Shown: in pieces, positions 31,348 through 41,754 of the stretch
Numbering within the stretch: position 1 is the stretch's first letter
How the letters are laid out: each line of letters opens with the position of its first letter
DNA from: Priapulus caudatus
Lineage: Eukaryota > Priapulida > Priapulimorpha > Priapulimorphida > Priapulidae
Direction: 5' to 3'
Assembly (NCBI RefSeq): GCF_000485595.1
Contig: NW_014578066.1
Span: 11,446 to 63,385, forward strand
DNA: 51,940 nt
Made by a program: the position numbers and the translations under genes
Notes under the pieces: model-generated
The model's database searches: none
Told to the model about the DNA's origin: nothing
The model's input: the letters and a program-made list of their open reading frames with translations, nothing else

Positions 31348-32043
31348 TCGCATCCACTTATTATACTTGGCAACTGGGGCTAAGAACGTTCCTGAAGGAT
31401 GGTTCAGTACCCTTGGTAGTGGTCCTGATATGATTGACCCACCACAAGAAGGCTTCCTTCCAGGAACCTCTGAAGATGATACACATAGCACTGAAGACTT
31501 GCTGGCTCCTGAAATTCATGTTAGTTCCCTTGAATTGCAAGGTTTGAAATGCAGACCAGGTTTGATGGCAGACATGGGGATGTACCCATCGTTCATGAAC
31601 CCCTCCTGAAAGAGGCCTCTTTGCCTGACTTGTCTGTTTTAGAAGCAGGCATTAGAAATGCAGCAGACAGTCTGATTTGCAAGCTGAAGGACAACCCTGC
31701 TGAACTCTCTGGTGCTGTGAAAGCATTCCTTAAAAACGTTGAGAACCTAAAGACAGATTCTGCTGTTGTATCGGCACTTAAAACATTTGGTAAATACACT
31801 GGTGCAGCAGAATCACTGCCCTCTCAAAGAAAGAGGAAATCAAGTTGTCTTCGTCGAAGACATGGGACAATGATAAAGGTTCAACCAACTGCAGTAAGTA
31901 GGCGGCAAACAACTCCTGTTGGAGCCCGCAGGTGCTTGCACACAGGACGATGCAAAGTTTCTTCAGCCAAGGTCTGCAGCTCTGACAAGCAAAATAAGAT
32001 TTGCTCCCAAAGAAACGGCCACGCCGTGCTCCTCACAACTTGA
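31347..32043 (+). pseudogene. SWIM-protein coding region, 3' part
   Basis: The frame continues the protein cut at 27075: LLYLATGAKNVPEGWFSTLG. It runs through an acidic stretch to about 31555, then shifts to another frame (SLPDLSVLEAGIRNAADSLI) ending with TMIKVQPTAVSRRQTTPVGA and a stop at 32041. A basic 'KVQPTAVSRR' tail after a SWIM finger fits uncharacterised invertebrate proteins of MULE-like origin. Besides the LINE insertion, at least one more frame change near 31555-31620 breaks it. Confidence 0.6.
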
Positions 32044-35000
32044 GTCAGTGTGTAGATAGAAATGAAAACATTGGCAAAACCCATAGTTCAAAGTGGTAGT
32101 AATGGTTGCTGGTGACCTGGTGGCGCGGTTGACTCCTTAGCTTGTCTAGCAGTGAGAAAGTTGACTGTTTCAGGATGACTGACGACCAATGTCAGAATCA
32201 ATGTTTAATTTCTATTTGAATTAGAAAGTACTTTTCTTGTGTAAATGCATGTAAATGCATGCATGGAGGAGCCAAGGTCGTCAAATTGGTCAAAGGTGGA
32301 ATCATCGACCAGCGATAAATACCGCTAATTCGGAGCCAACTTGGCGCGCCGCTTGTAGGGACGGCGCCGACAGGAGGCACCACACGAAGGGGTGCTGGAC
32401 CCGGCTGAGAAGGTGGCGCAACGCCGAGTGATGGTAGAGGCCTATAGGAACTCGGTACCAAGAGACCATTCAAATTTGCAATCTCGAAGTCAATGCTGAC
32501 GACCGTGAGAGGCTTTCAAAGCATTCATCGCGGCCAGCCCGGTTTAAGTACATAGGTCTACGGTGCACTCGCTGCACGGCACGCGGAGCCAGTGACCTCG
32601 CCGGACACCTTATCAACAGTCTGGTGGGGAGGCATTGCGATTAGCATTGGGCGTCACTAACTACTGGTATCGACGAACGACAGCATGGGAGATGATACTC
32701 TGCTAATACAACAGAAAGACTGGGAACGGCTTAGCACTTCAAGTAGCGATGACAGCAAAATGGCCAGTGAGGTGGAGGACGAATATGTGGGGCCGGAACT
32801 CAACCCCGCAGTACCTGAGAGCGCGGAAACGATTGCGACTCTAGTGAAATAAGTGAAGACCGTTCCCTCTTTGCAGCAGCTTACAATCACCGTGAGAAAA
32901 AACGGAGAGGGAAAAGACGCCACCCATTACAGAAGCGCCCCCGAAGCTGCCGGGACGAGCAGAGATGAGCGTCGTCGCACTCCAAACAACCAAAGAAAAA
33001 GCCGGTCTGAGAAGAGGGGGTAGCGGAGAGTTACTTCGCCCAACAGCATCGCGGCCAAGGAGAGCCTAGGGCCGGCCACTAATAATGAATGTGTCAATGA
33101 CACTGTAGCTCACCACAAAAAAGGACACAAATGAGTGAGGAGTAAGAAGAAGTCAGTTTTAATTGAGCAACCATCGACGTACATTATAGAAACGATTGCC
33201 ATATCTATATCGCAATAAGAATTTTTAAACCAAAATGAATCACAATTTGTGACCGTAGATGACGCTATAGCCACTTTGTAGCGATGGCGTTTGAAATAAA
33301 TAGGTTATGCTGCGTTCCGACATGTTTTGTAAAACTTTACTCTAATATAGACGTTTTATCGGCAGGGTGAAGAGGAAATACCAATTTTGCATTAAACATA
33401 TTGTCAATGAAATATTGTAAAACGAACCAGACGAGTGTGACACCACAGACTGTTTGTGTCTATATAATATTCTATATAATTGCCAAACCCTACCTAATTT
33501 GCATAATTTAGCTTGACGATGCCAAGGTGAGCTAAAAATAGACCGAGAAGAGATGTTCAGTAGGCGGGGGCACCGCGATCTCTCTCTAGCACGACCGGAA
33601 AGGGCGGAGTCGCGAACACTCGACAGGCGAAGGCTAGGCCGGTGTCGTCTGATCATCACCCGAAGTGAGCGGAACGGAACGAGAGCGCGGGCCGGGGTGG
33701 CCAGCATTTCTTGAAAGACCGCGATCTCCGAAAACGGTTAGGTGCGTGACGCCTACTAGGAGTGAGCAGGCTCGTGGTCTTGCTCCCACGCGTAGACGAT
33801 TTGACGGAGCTTGCATGAAAGCGAAGCGCATACCAGCAGACCATTGGGCTTGGTGGTGGGGGTGCCAAGTGCCCACACGGCATGCGCATAATCACGAATG
33901 GGAGTTCCACACCGGAAGTGACTGGCGTATTCATTGTCCGGTAGCCAGTTGTGGATTTCTCTGCACAGCAAGGACCGAATATGAGGAAAACTCATCCGCG
34001 CCAAAGACATCAAAGACCCGGAAACTACGGCATCGATGGGGCGAACCGTTGGCGAGTGAAACCTGGTTTGGTGCCCAACTATAAAGACCCAGCAGTAGGG
34101 TTCGCACTCGGGGAGCGCGATCTGCCAGCTGAGTAGACAAGGGGGAATCGTGCTGACAGCGACAGGGACACTACTGGTCTCAAAAGTGTACGAACAAAGA
34201 AAACCGCCGAAAAAAGAGAACGAGCCTGATCACAAATCGAACAGCCCTGTGTCGATAGTCAGGAAGCCGGCAATCTCATATAACCATTGTAATATGCTCG
34301 ACTTTTAGCCGTGCAGCCATAACGTGATGCATAGTTAATATTCTACGCCCTAGACAGGGAAACCAAAATGTATGAAAATGTACCCAGCAAAGACCGAGTT
34401 AGTCCCATACCCATTTACAGTAATAATATATAAATAATAATGTATGTATAATATATGTATGTTAATATATGTATTTTTGTACAGTTCTACCAATGGTTCT
34501 TCTATTTTGTTTTAATTAAATGTGTTTTTTGGGCCGTAACGCTGGTCCAGCACAGCGGCCTAACTGCAACCGCTACGTGGAGGCCACCATCAGCAGGTTG
34601 TGTGAGGGTTTCCATCACTCCAGGTGCTCTGAAGGTGGCACCACCTGGACACGCTGGGCACTGGTCACTGGTCACATCAGGCTGTGTGTCAATCAGGCAA
34701 TCGCCAAGTGATGAAGGAGACAAAGCTCCAACTGCCTGAGATCGACAAGGCCACATTGCTGCATTGGTAGGTTTAACCTTAATTACTCATCACACTGTGA
34801 TAACTCATCACTAACCTTAATTAATAAACTGTGGTTTAACAATAAACCGACCAGGCTCTCCGACTAGTTACACGATGGAGGAGCCTGACACCCTTCCATA
34901 CGAAATACCTGGTAGCTTGAAAACAAACTCCAAATTTCGTAAAATTTCGTAAATAAAACAATGTATTACCACATTTGACCTCACCTGTTACATGTTTGCA

Positions 35001-35099
35001 ACTATCGCATCACTTCTTAATTACTATTTACCTCGAAATACACGTTAAAATAAGAGAATTTCGAACAGCGCTATAATATTTTAACGTTGTAAACCGCCA
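32044..35099. other. About 3 kb without a recognised gene
   Basis: Higher GC than its surroundings between about 32240 and 34150. It contains only short frames. A 139-codon open frame at 33668-34084 has no recognisable domain. From about 34330 the DNA becomes A/T-rich. No ends of a mobile element are identified. Confidence 0.4.
32685..32852 (+). CDS. Small acidic ORF, 55 codons, unrecognised
   Basis: Starts MGDDTLLIQQKDWERL, is Ser/Asp/Glu-rich and ends at TAA. In another frame the sequence continues as a Lys/Arg-rich stretch (EKKRRGKRRHPLQKRPR), so this may be the start of a shifted acidic/basic protein such as a gag-like ORF. Weak support. Confidence 0.25.
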   Translation: MGDDTLLIQQKDWERLSTSSSDDSKMASEVEDEYVGPELNPAVPESAETIATLVK

Positions 35100-35301
35100 T
35101 ACTGAATGTTCTTATGTCTATGCGCGAAAACTACGCGAGATTCTCGCGAGAACACTAATCGTTGTGGCGGGAAAAGTCAGCGGCAAATAGGAAATACTGC
35201 CTAGGTGTAAATACTGCCTAAGTGTATATGCAAATAAGAATACTGCAAATAGGAAATACAAATAGGAGTACAAGTCATTACTAATGTCTTAGACAGCAAT
35301 C
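35100..35301 (+). promoter_or_regulatory. CpG-type promoter with TCTCGCGAGA and E2F-like site
   Basis: TCTCGCGAGA is at 35142-35151. This palindrome is a known activating element of metazoan CpG-island promoters, bound by BANP in vertebrates. GGCGGGAAAA, an E2F-type site, follows at 35165-35175. Together they lie 150 bases upstream of an ATG exon, the usual spacing for a TATA-less promoter. Confidence 0.55.
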
Positions 35302-35526
35302 ATGAGTTGTGTCATCTGCAATAACGCGTTTGAAAGGAAAACTAAAGGTTACAAACGAGTTTCTGTGCTGACAGTGTCATTACCGGGAACATTTGGTAGA
35401 ACATTTGGTAAAGGTTCTCCGCACAAATACTTTGTGCCAGGCAGCTACCTGTGCGATGCATGCAACAACCATCTGCCCATATTCATACTAGTGAAATCTG
35501 CCAATCTAAAACTAACTAAAAAAAAG
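35302..35526 (+). CDS. Short Cys-rich first exon (CxxC...CxxC), unrecognised
   Basis: Begins MSCVICNNAFERKTKGYKR and contains YLCDACNNH, so two CxxC pairs could hold a zinc ion; it then ends in KLTKKK before AAAGTAAAG, a possible donor. The frame would stop at 35527 if unspliced. About 75 codons is too short for a whole protein of this kind, so it is probably a first exon whose partners were cut off by the LINE beginning at about 35540 and by the assembly gap. The promoter motifs upstream support a real transcript. Confidence 0.5.
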
Positions 35527-35539
35527 TAAAGATCAGAGA

Positions 35540-36410
35540 CAACAAGTACTTCAACGCAGTCGAATTTACTAATGATCTAAACACCAAAATTACCAACTTT
35601 AATTTTCATACTGCTGATGCAGATAGTGCACAAAATAGTTCAAATATACAAAGAAACCGTTGATACCCACGCCCCATACAGAGCCTTATCACGTAATGAA
35701 AAACAACTTCACCTCAAACCGTGGATATCTAGTGGTATACTAAAGTCCATCAATACAAGGAAAAACATGTTTGTAACTCACCATCTTCACGGTACCACTC
35801 TCTGGCAGAAACTCTACAAACAATACTCAAATAGACTGAATCACATAAAAGACCTTGCTAAAAAGAAATACTACCAGCAACAACTTCTTCAACACAAATC
35901 TAACTTAAAGAATAAACACAGTACCATGCCAGACAAACTTCTGAACAATGACAACACATCTACTACAGACACGACTGATATATGGAATGCATTTAACTTT
36001 TACTACCAAATGGTAGGCCCGGAAATGGCAAAAAATTCCAAATGCCACGAAGGATCACTCAAAATTTCTTCCCCTCCCTAATCACAGAAGCCTCTTTTTT
36101 AAACCCATTGTTTGTGAAGATATTCTAGATATCATAAAAAACCTGGACATCCAGAAAGCCGCAGTACCTGACATTATTCCTAATAAATTTATCAATATCT
36201 CTGAAAACTAGGTTGCTCCCATATTGTGTGATATCTTTAATGATGACCGCGTAACAAGAGGTGTATTCCCTAATATATTGAAAATTGCTAAAATAATACC
36301 TATCTACAAAGCCAACTGTCCAAACACCCTTTCAAACTATCGCCCCATATCTCTCTTATCACCCTTTTCCAAAATATTCGAAAAAATAATTTATTACAGA
36401 CTCTACAAGT
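35540..36410 (+). pseudogene. LINE RT fragment running into the assembly gap
   Basis: Segments in changing frames read VEFTNDLNTKITNFNF, LKPWISSGILKSINTRKNMF, and at the end NYRPISLLSPFSKIFEKIIY, the start of the RT fingers. Stops at several points and frame changes show decay. Sequence is lost in the N run from 36411. The style resembles the LINE at 27072-31346, but the overlap is not enough to prove one family. Confidence 0.75.
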
Positions 36411-37211
36411 NNNNNNNNNNNNNNNNNNNNNNNNNNNNNNNNNNNNNNNNNNNNNNNNNNNNNNNNNNNNNNNNNNNNNNNNNNNNNNNNNNNNNNNNNN
36501 NNNNNNNNNNNNNNNNNNNNNNNNNNNNNNNNNNNNNNNNNNNNNNNNNNNNNNNNNNNNNNNNNNNNNNNNNNNNNNNNNNNNNNNNNNNNNNNNNNNN
36601 NNNNNNNNNNNNNNNNNNNNNNNNNNNNNNNNNNNNNNNNNNNNNNNNNNNNNNNNNNNNNNNNNNNNNNNNNNNNNNNNNNNNNNNNNNNNNNNNNNNN
36701 NNNNNNNNNNNNNNNNNNNNNNNNNNNNNNNNNNNNNNNNNNNNNNNNNNNNNNNNNNNNNNNNNNNNNNNNNNNNNNNNNNNNNNNNNNNNNNNNNNNN
36801 NNNNNNNNNNNNNNNNNNNNNNNNNNNNNNNNNNNNNNNNNNNNNNNNNNNNNNNNNNNNNNNNNNNNNNNNNNNNNNNNNNNNNNNNNNNNNNNNNNNN
36901 NNNNNNNNNNNNNNNNNNNNNNNNNNNNNNNNNNNNNNNNNNNNNNNNNNNNNNNNNNNNNNNNNNNNNNNNNNNNNNNNNNNNNNNNNNNNNNNNNNNN
37001 NNNNNNNNNNNNNNNNNNNNNNNNNNNNNNNNNNNNNNNNNNNNNNNNNNNNNNNNNNNNNNNNNNNNNNNNNNNNNNNNNNNNNNNNNNNNNNNNNNNN
37101 NNNNNNNNNNNNNNNNNNNNNNNNNNNNNNNNNNNNNNNNNNNNNNNNNNNNNNNNNNNNNNNNNNNNNNNNNNNNNNNNNNNNNNNNNNNNNNNNNNNN
37201 NNNNNNNNNNN
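36411..37211. other. Assembly gap, 801 N
   Basis: Unknown bases. Any 5' LTR, gag or pol part of the retroelement on the right, and the rest of the LINE on the left, could lie here or be missing. The stated size may be an estimate. Confidence 0.99.
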
Positions 37212-37593
37212 TTACGATTTACAGCAATACGCTAGCAAATATAATTATGTAAACGAATATCAGTATCACTCAGAGAGAGATGAAGGTGAGTGATTAGTGG
37301 TCATAATAAGCTGAGGAACGTATACACTTCCTTCTTTATTGGTGGCAAATTTTGATGAGAAAAATCGGTTAAAAATGCCGAACTCGTGCCGCACTCTTGT
37401 GTATTATCTGCTCTTGATCAGATCATAGTTGTGTTTGTAAGAATTTATAAGTCCTTACTTTTCCATTTGTATGCCCTAGTTGAGGCACCTACTTTCATAT
37501 ATCATATATATAAATAAATGTCATAAACATTATTTTATCATTTTATAACTTTATAACTTTTTTTACCCTTTAGAATTAGCTTTATTAGTTTAA

Positions 37594-38172
37594 GATTGGA
37601 GACAGGTTATTTTAGATAAAGATAGTAGTAGCTCTTCTGTTGATATTTGTGAGAAACTCACTGAGTTTGTAATCGACAATGTTAAGTGTTACATTTATGG
37701 TGAACTCGATGTTAAGGCTGATTTAGTTACCTTACTAACTGATGCAAAGAAGGTCAATGTTAATGCGGTTGATGGTTTGGTTGTTGGGTGTGATGCTTTC
37801 ATTGAGGTCCGTAAGCTGGAGAATGATTTGATGTTGTTGAGCTTTAGGGATGGAAGAGATGTAGTCAAGAAGTACCCATTAAATATTGTAGGAGCGGTCA
37901 CTTTTGAAGGGTTGATTGTAATTGAGTTAGCGAGGCAGCTAGAAGTTGAGATAAGGATTGAGGAGGGAGAGGTTATTATGAGGATAATGATAGGTGACAC
38001 TGAAGTATGGATTAGAGGAAATTGGGTTGGAGTACATTTACTGATGTTAGGTTTATGGGCGCGATCCGAGAAGTTCTATTTCAAGTTGGGATGGAAAGAG
38101 GTCAGGCGTCTAATGTTTAAAGCTACTGAAGATTACGATAGAGCTGGTGGATTTTCAAGTATGGTGACGTGA
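37594..38172 (+). CDS. LTR-element 3' ORF A, unrecognised
   Basis: Open from 37594, after TTAGTTTAAG (a possible splice acceptor), with no ATG until well inside. This suggests expression by splicing or frameshifting. The product is 190 or so residues, with hydrophobic beta-like segments (YPLNIVGAVTFEGLIVIE, VEIRIEEGEVIMRIMIGDTE). It overlaps the next frame by about 30 bases (38142-38172). No domain is recognised. Confidence 0.5.
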   Translation, partial: DWRQVILDKDSSSSSVDICEKLTEFVIDNVKCYIYGELDVKADLVTLLTDAKKVNVNAVDGLVVGCDAFIEVRKLENDLMLLSFRDGRDVVKKYPLNIVGAVTFEGLIVIELARQLEVEIRIEEGEVIMRIMIGDTEVWIRGNWVGVHLLMLGLWARSEKFYFKLGWKEVRRLMFKATEDYDRAGGFSSMVT

Positions 38173-38831
38173 CTAGTTATTTTTCTTTTGACGGAGATTT
38201 AAGACTTAAATCCAATGCGTTGGAGATTTTGAATCGATTTGATTCAGAGTGTAAGATTAATATTGAAGCCTTTCAACGATTTGTGATGTTATTGAACAAG
38301 GATTTTATTAGGCTTTCAGATGAAAAGATGGTTGCAGTGCTGCGAATAGTAAATGTTTGTGCCGATGTCAATGATAAAGTGATTAAAGCTACTATGGCGG
38401 CTGCTGATATTGTTATGTCCTATGATCAACTAAAAAAAGATTGGAATTTGGTTGGTCTTCCAGTAGTTGAGTGTGGTGGTAGAGAATTATTAATTATTAA
38501 TGGTTCACCTATACTTGGTTTCATTGCCGATAAGTTTGATAAGGGTATTTTGCAGGGTATTGGCATTGAGGGATATGAAATTAGATCTAAAGGTGGACTA
38601 AATTATATTTTGATGAAGAAGAGAGAAAGGAAGGGAGGAATGACTAACAAATCAAGTCAAGTTTGTAGTCTGATTGATGATAGTTTGCGATCTATTGTTG
38701 ATAATTTTGGCAGAGAAGTGCCTAGTCGATTTGTGAACATAACTAAAAGGTTACCTATAATTAGTGAGATAGGTCAAAACGATGTTATTCCGCGATGGGC
38801 AGCTATTGGTATAGAGATGTGGAGAGACTAG
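38142..38831 (+). CDS. LTR-element 3' ORF B, unrecognised
   Basis: The frame is open after a stop at 38139-38141, overlapping ORF A in the -1 frame, so the two could be one protein through frameshifting or a sequencing indel. It reads SYFSFDGDLRLKSNALEI..., then AFQRFVMLLNKDFIRLSDEK, LQGIGIEGYEIRSKGGLNYI and IIPRWAAIGIEMWRD-like end (PRWAAIGIEMWRD). About 225 residues, mostly helical. Its position before the 3' LTR is that of an env or accessory gene, but it has no signal peptide or membrane segment. Not recognised. Confidence 0.5.
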   Translation, partial: SWWIFKYGDVTSYFSFDGDLRLKSNALEILNRFDSECKINIEAFQRFVMLLNKDFIRLSDEKMVAVLRIVNVCADVNDKVIKATMAAADIVMSYDQLKKDWNLVGLPVVECGGRELLIINGSPILGFIADKFDKGILQGIGIEGYEIRSKGGLNYILMKKRERKGGMTNKSSQVCSLIDDSLRSIVDNFGREVPSRFVNITKRLPIISEIGQNDVIPRWAAIGIEMWRD

Positions 38832-39176
38832 CTGTAGTAGAAGGTTCAAACATTTGACAATAAAGTTAGTCCATTTTTGGAAGAGGTGGCAGAAAGAATA
38901 TTTAGCAGACTTAAGAGAATTCCACAGGTGTGGTATACGGGAAGGAGGCTACAGCCTACAGATAGGCGATGTAGTAACGGTGTATGATGAGAATAAAAAA
39001 AAACCGATTGTCTGCTCAGTTAGCGTTTGCGACATTTCATATTAGTATTCATATAAAAATTCTGTTCGAGTTCTTTTTCCTATCGTATGGTATCATTGGA
39101 TGCTATTCTATTATTTTCCTATTAAGTTGAATATAGTCCTTTCATTTTCAAACAAAAGATCTATAGTGTTTCGAGT

Positions 39177-39473
39177 ATGGACAGTGAGATGAATGCTAGA
39201 ATCGAGGCATTGGAGGATAAAATAGCTCAGATGGCTGTGGTAGAAAGTTTAATAACGGGAAAAGATAAGGAATGTAGAGGGGCAAGAGTAAGGCAGATTA
39301 CTGGAGGGAAACCAGTTAGAATTAGTAGACCGATGCAGAAACTATACCCCTTAGAGGTAAGAAGCGAAAGGGAGAGAGACAGGCAAGAAGGAAGAGTAGG
39401 GGATAGGCCCAAAAGAGCAGCAGCAGTAAAAGCTCGACAGCGCTTACGTGAATTAAGACAGTTACGTGCATGA
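39177..39473 (+). CDS. LTR-element last ORF: coiled-coil and basic tail
   Basis: Starts MDSEMNARIEALEDKIAQMA (a coiled coil) and ends in a highly basic tail (RPKRAAAVKARQRLRELRQL), 98 codons. Basic tails of this kind are common at the end of gypsy-type polyproteins or nucleic-acid-binding accessory proteins. The stop is 24 bases before the polypurine tract. Confidence 0.5.
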   Translation: MDSEMNARIEALEDKIAQMAVVESLITGKDKECRGARVRQITGGKPVRISRPMQKLYPLEVRSERERDRQEGRVGDRPKRAAAVKARQRLRELRQLRA

Positions 39474-39478
39474 TTGGC

Positions 39479-39500
39479 TTGACTCAATGATGAGTCAAGG
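39479..39500. repeat. Hairpin with paired AP-1 sites before the polypurine tract
   Basis: CTTGACTCA and TGAGTCAAG form a 9-bp perfect stem around ATGA, directly before the G-rich tract. Each arm contains an AP-1 consensus (TGASTCA). Confidence 0.7.
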
Positions 39501-39509
39501 GGGGGAGAG

Positions 39510-39991
39510 TGTTGGGAAATATCATGTAAACCAGGAGGTAAACGTATATAGCATAATGTATAATTGTATGAATATGTACTCTTGATGATATCAGATGATA
39601 TGTAGATTGTGAATGTGTAGATATATGATGTGTAATCTCGGAGAATGAGTTCGACGCGGCGGCGCCGGCGGGAGGCGAGACGTGTAGGGGGGAGTGACTT
39701 TTTATAGATAGATGTTTATGATAATTGCTACATTGTGTGTGGGGTCGGGGTTCGCGACGGAGAGAGAGTGGTACGGGGAATGCAAGATAGGGAAGGCAGA
39801 TTGGAAACGAGTGTTGACGGAGAAGGTTGTAGGGAGTGTTAATGCAAGGAAAGTAGAGTGACTCAGATTGTACGGAGAGTGTATACCAAATAAAGCAAGT
39901 GATATATATATTTAGAGTGTTTTGTTCAGTATCAATGAAAGAGTGTCATAGATGATGGAACCGGCACAGGCGAGATTAAGATTTCGCAACA
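39510..39991 (+). repeat. 3' LTR, 482 bp
   Basis: Begins TGTTGGGAAATATC and ends TTTCGCAACA, giving TGTTG/CAACA inverted ends. It contains a TATA-like TTTTTATAGATAG near 39700 and AATAAA at about 39890. It is preceded by the polypurine tract. The duplicated block begins at the next base. Confidence 0.8.
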
Positions 39992-40060
39992 ATTATAGGG
40001 TGCGTCTTACCACTTGTAGCGTCATATTAAATATATTTATAAGTCTCTCTATCATTCCAG

Positions 40061-40438
40061 GTGCCTGAAACCTACACGTTCATGAAACTTCATATTGTGG
40101 GACGCAACGTGCCAAACAAGATGTTTGATTTAGTTCTGTGCCCAGAGGTAATTTACCTTAAATAATGCAGCTCTTTTTTTCTTAATTATCCTAAACTTTG
40201 GGCTGCTTATCCACTACACGTATAGATACCACAAGTATGAACGTGAGTATTTTTACTTGCCATTGTGCTTTAATTTCAGTGATGTTATTTTGTTTTGAAA
40301 TTCTTTTTTTATAATTATCTTTTTTAGATTCTCGTTAGAATGGTGATGAAGACGGAAAACCTCAACCGGTTGGAGGCAGACCTACTAGTGCACAAGGCTG
40401 GCTCAACTGCATGGAAAATCTCAAAAGCAACATATTAG
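40061..40438 (+). CDS. Two-exon C-terminal fragment of an unrecognised gene, copy 2
   Basis: Exons 40061-40147 and 40328-40438 correspond to those at 18362-18738, with intact splice sites and no stops. Differences include K to L after TFM and R to T, E to L changes in the last exon. Survival of both copies' frames suggests recent duplication or some constraint. Confidence 0.5.
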
Positions 40439-40439
40439 G

Positions 40440-40690
40440 CAAATCAATCACAGTTACATTTCTGCGCTCCTTCCTCCCGTATGCGGTGAGGGCCGAGCTG
40501 TAAATAGTGTCATGAAGTTGAAGCCATTTCGAATGGACGGTGACGTCATTGGTTGGGGGGGGGGTCTCCGTTGCCTCTTGGAAACTGTCCACGAACTTTT
40601 GGATTTTTTCAGGGTCGATGGTGCAGCAGGCGTTAATGCATGGACGGCCTTTGCTTTTGGCGTGGTGAATCTTCTTAGGCAACAACCTCG
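40440..40690 (-). pseudogene. LINE fragment upstream of RT, opposite strand
   Basis: The minus strand reads LLPKKIHHAKSKGRPCINAC, then a helical stretch ending SSALTAYGRKERRN. This is the linker between endonuclease and RT in RTE/Jockey-type LINEs ('...A...fG.kkr'). A matching, more broken piece lies at about 18770-18985. It meets the plus-strand LINE head to head. Confidence 0.5.
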
Positions 40691-41035
40691 CTTTGCTTGC
40701 AACAAGGGAGTGATACCCCTGTTAAAAAAACCGGGCCTTGACCTTGTTTTTAAAAATTACCGCCCAATCAGCAATCTCACTTATGTGTCTAAACTGACGG
40801 AGAAAATAGTATTTGATCAAATTTACAATCACATGACCGTGAATGAACTGTTCGCGATCATGCAATCAGCGTACAGGAAACAACACAGCACTGAAACGGC
40901 ACTGTTAAAAGTTAAGAACGACATATTAATGAACACGAACAACCAGCAAGTTACACTACTTGGTTTTGGATCTCAGTGCTGCCTTCGATACTGTCGATCA
41001 TGATATTATACTCAAGAGCCTTCAGTCTAGGATTG
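40690..41035 (+). pseudogene. LINE RT fragment, copy 2
   Basis: Reads KNYRPISNLTYVSKLTEKIV and SAYRKQHSTETALLKVKNDI, then shifts frame near 40960 (LLGFGSQCCLRYCRS instead of the LLDLSAAFDTVDHD reading in copy 1). It ends at 41035. Confidence 0.75.
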
Positions 41036-41039
41036 TCTT

Positions 41040-41165
41040 CATCAAGTTCGGATCAGCTTCGTCCCCTGTTGGATGGGGTGGATGAAGCTCTGGCCCGCCA
41101 GGGTCGAGCCCAATGTCATGCTTATTGGGTTATGTAATAGCCCAGCAACCTTTGAGCAGTTAATC
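41040..41165 (+). pseudogene. Gypsy RT fragment
   Basis: NVMLIGLCNSPATFEQLI is the conserved RT block of Ty3/gypsy elements (usual form MPFGLCNAPATFQ). Only about 40 residues survive. Confidence 0.7.
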
Positions 41166-41306
41166 CATTTATTAAAAAATGGATCTTAAATCGGAATAAA
41201 ATCCTCCAACAAGAGCGAGTGCGGGGGAAAGAAAGGGTACAGCACCACTGACCATCTGTTTGTTGTAAGAGCCATAATTGACAAAATGATGATTTGACAT
41301 AAAAGT

Positions 41307-41470
41307 ATGTTTGGTGATATACAGAAGTGTTTCGACAACCTATGGTTAAAAGACTGTATGCTAGATCTTTGGTTCAAAGAGCTGAGAGGTCCATGTTGGA
41401 ACATAATATATAAGATGAATGAAAAGGCCCGAATCACAGTGAGCACCCCAGTAGGGAACTCCGATAGTTT
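41307..41470 (+). pseudogene. Non-LTR RT fragment of another family
   Basis: GDIQKCFDNLWLKDCMLDLW followed by IIYKMNEKARITVSTPVGNS matches the RT palm region (catalytic Asp in D-I-x-K-C-F-D) of a LINE clade different from the other copies in the window. Confidence 0.65.
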
Positions 41471-41477
41471 CACTATT

Positions 41478-41580
41478 ACAGCCACACGCACGCACGCGAG
41501 CACGTACACAGACAGGCACAGCCACACGCACGCACGTGCGCACGTACAAAGGCAGACACAGCCACGCGCCCCACGTACAC
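41478..41580. repeat. (CACG/CACA)n microsatellite
   Basis: CACACGCACGCACGNG blocks occur twice with a spacer. Low-complexity frames on both strands are artefacts. Confidence 0.75.
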
Positions 41581-41754
41581 AGGAATGCAAATTACTTTGT
41601 TCTCTACCTAATTGCCTGCTGTGCAACGAAAAAGTAGCCTCTAAAACAAACAAAAAGCCCCCAAAAATTCAAAAATAACCCCAAGGCTCTAATAAACGTA
41701 GCCCTTACAAAATAAAAATTAATTCCGCCCCTGACTGCGATTATTTAGTTTCAG

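Larger units (their letters stand above)
37212..39991 (+). mobile_element. 3' half of an LTR retrotransposon
   Basis: A polypurine tract (AAGGGGGGGAGAG, 39497-39509) directly precedes a 482-bp LTR with TG...CA ends. Several consecutive ORFs lie upstream on the same strand. Protease, RT and integrase are not visible and would be in or beyond the gap. No 5' LTR is in the window. Confidence 0.75.
39992..41035 (+). repeat. Duplicated block, copy 2
   Basis: Matches 18293-19401 with few changes, but lacks the 68-bp tandem duplication. It begins exactly at the LTR's last base plus one, and ends where gypsy RT-like sequence starts. Confidence 0.92.

Noticed and set aside
33342..34140. Overlapping frames of 60-139 codons on both strands
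   Set aside because: GC-rich DNA gives long random frames; none shows a motif or splice support.
36411..37211. Long open frame across the N run
   Set aside because: It is an artefact of translating unknown bases.
38120..38172. Programmed -1 frameshift between LTR-element ORFs A and B
   Set aside because: The overlap is right, but I found no X XXY YYZ heptamer in register. A single-base indel or separate translation is as likely.
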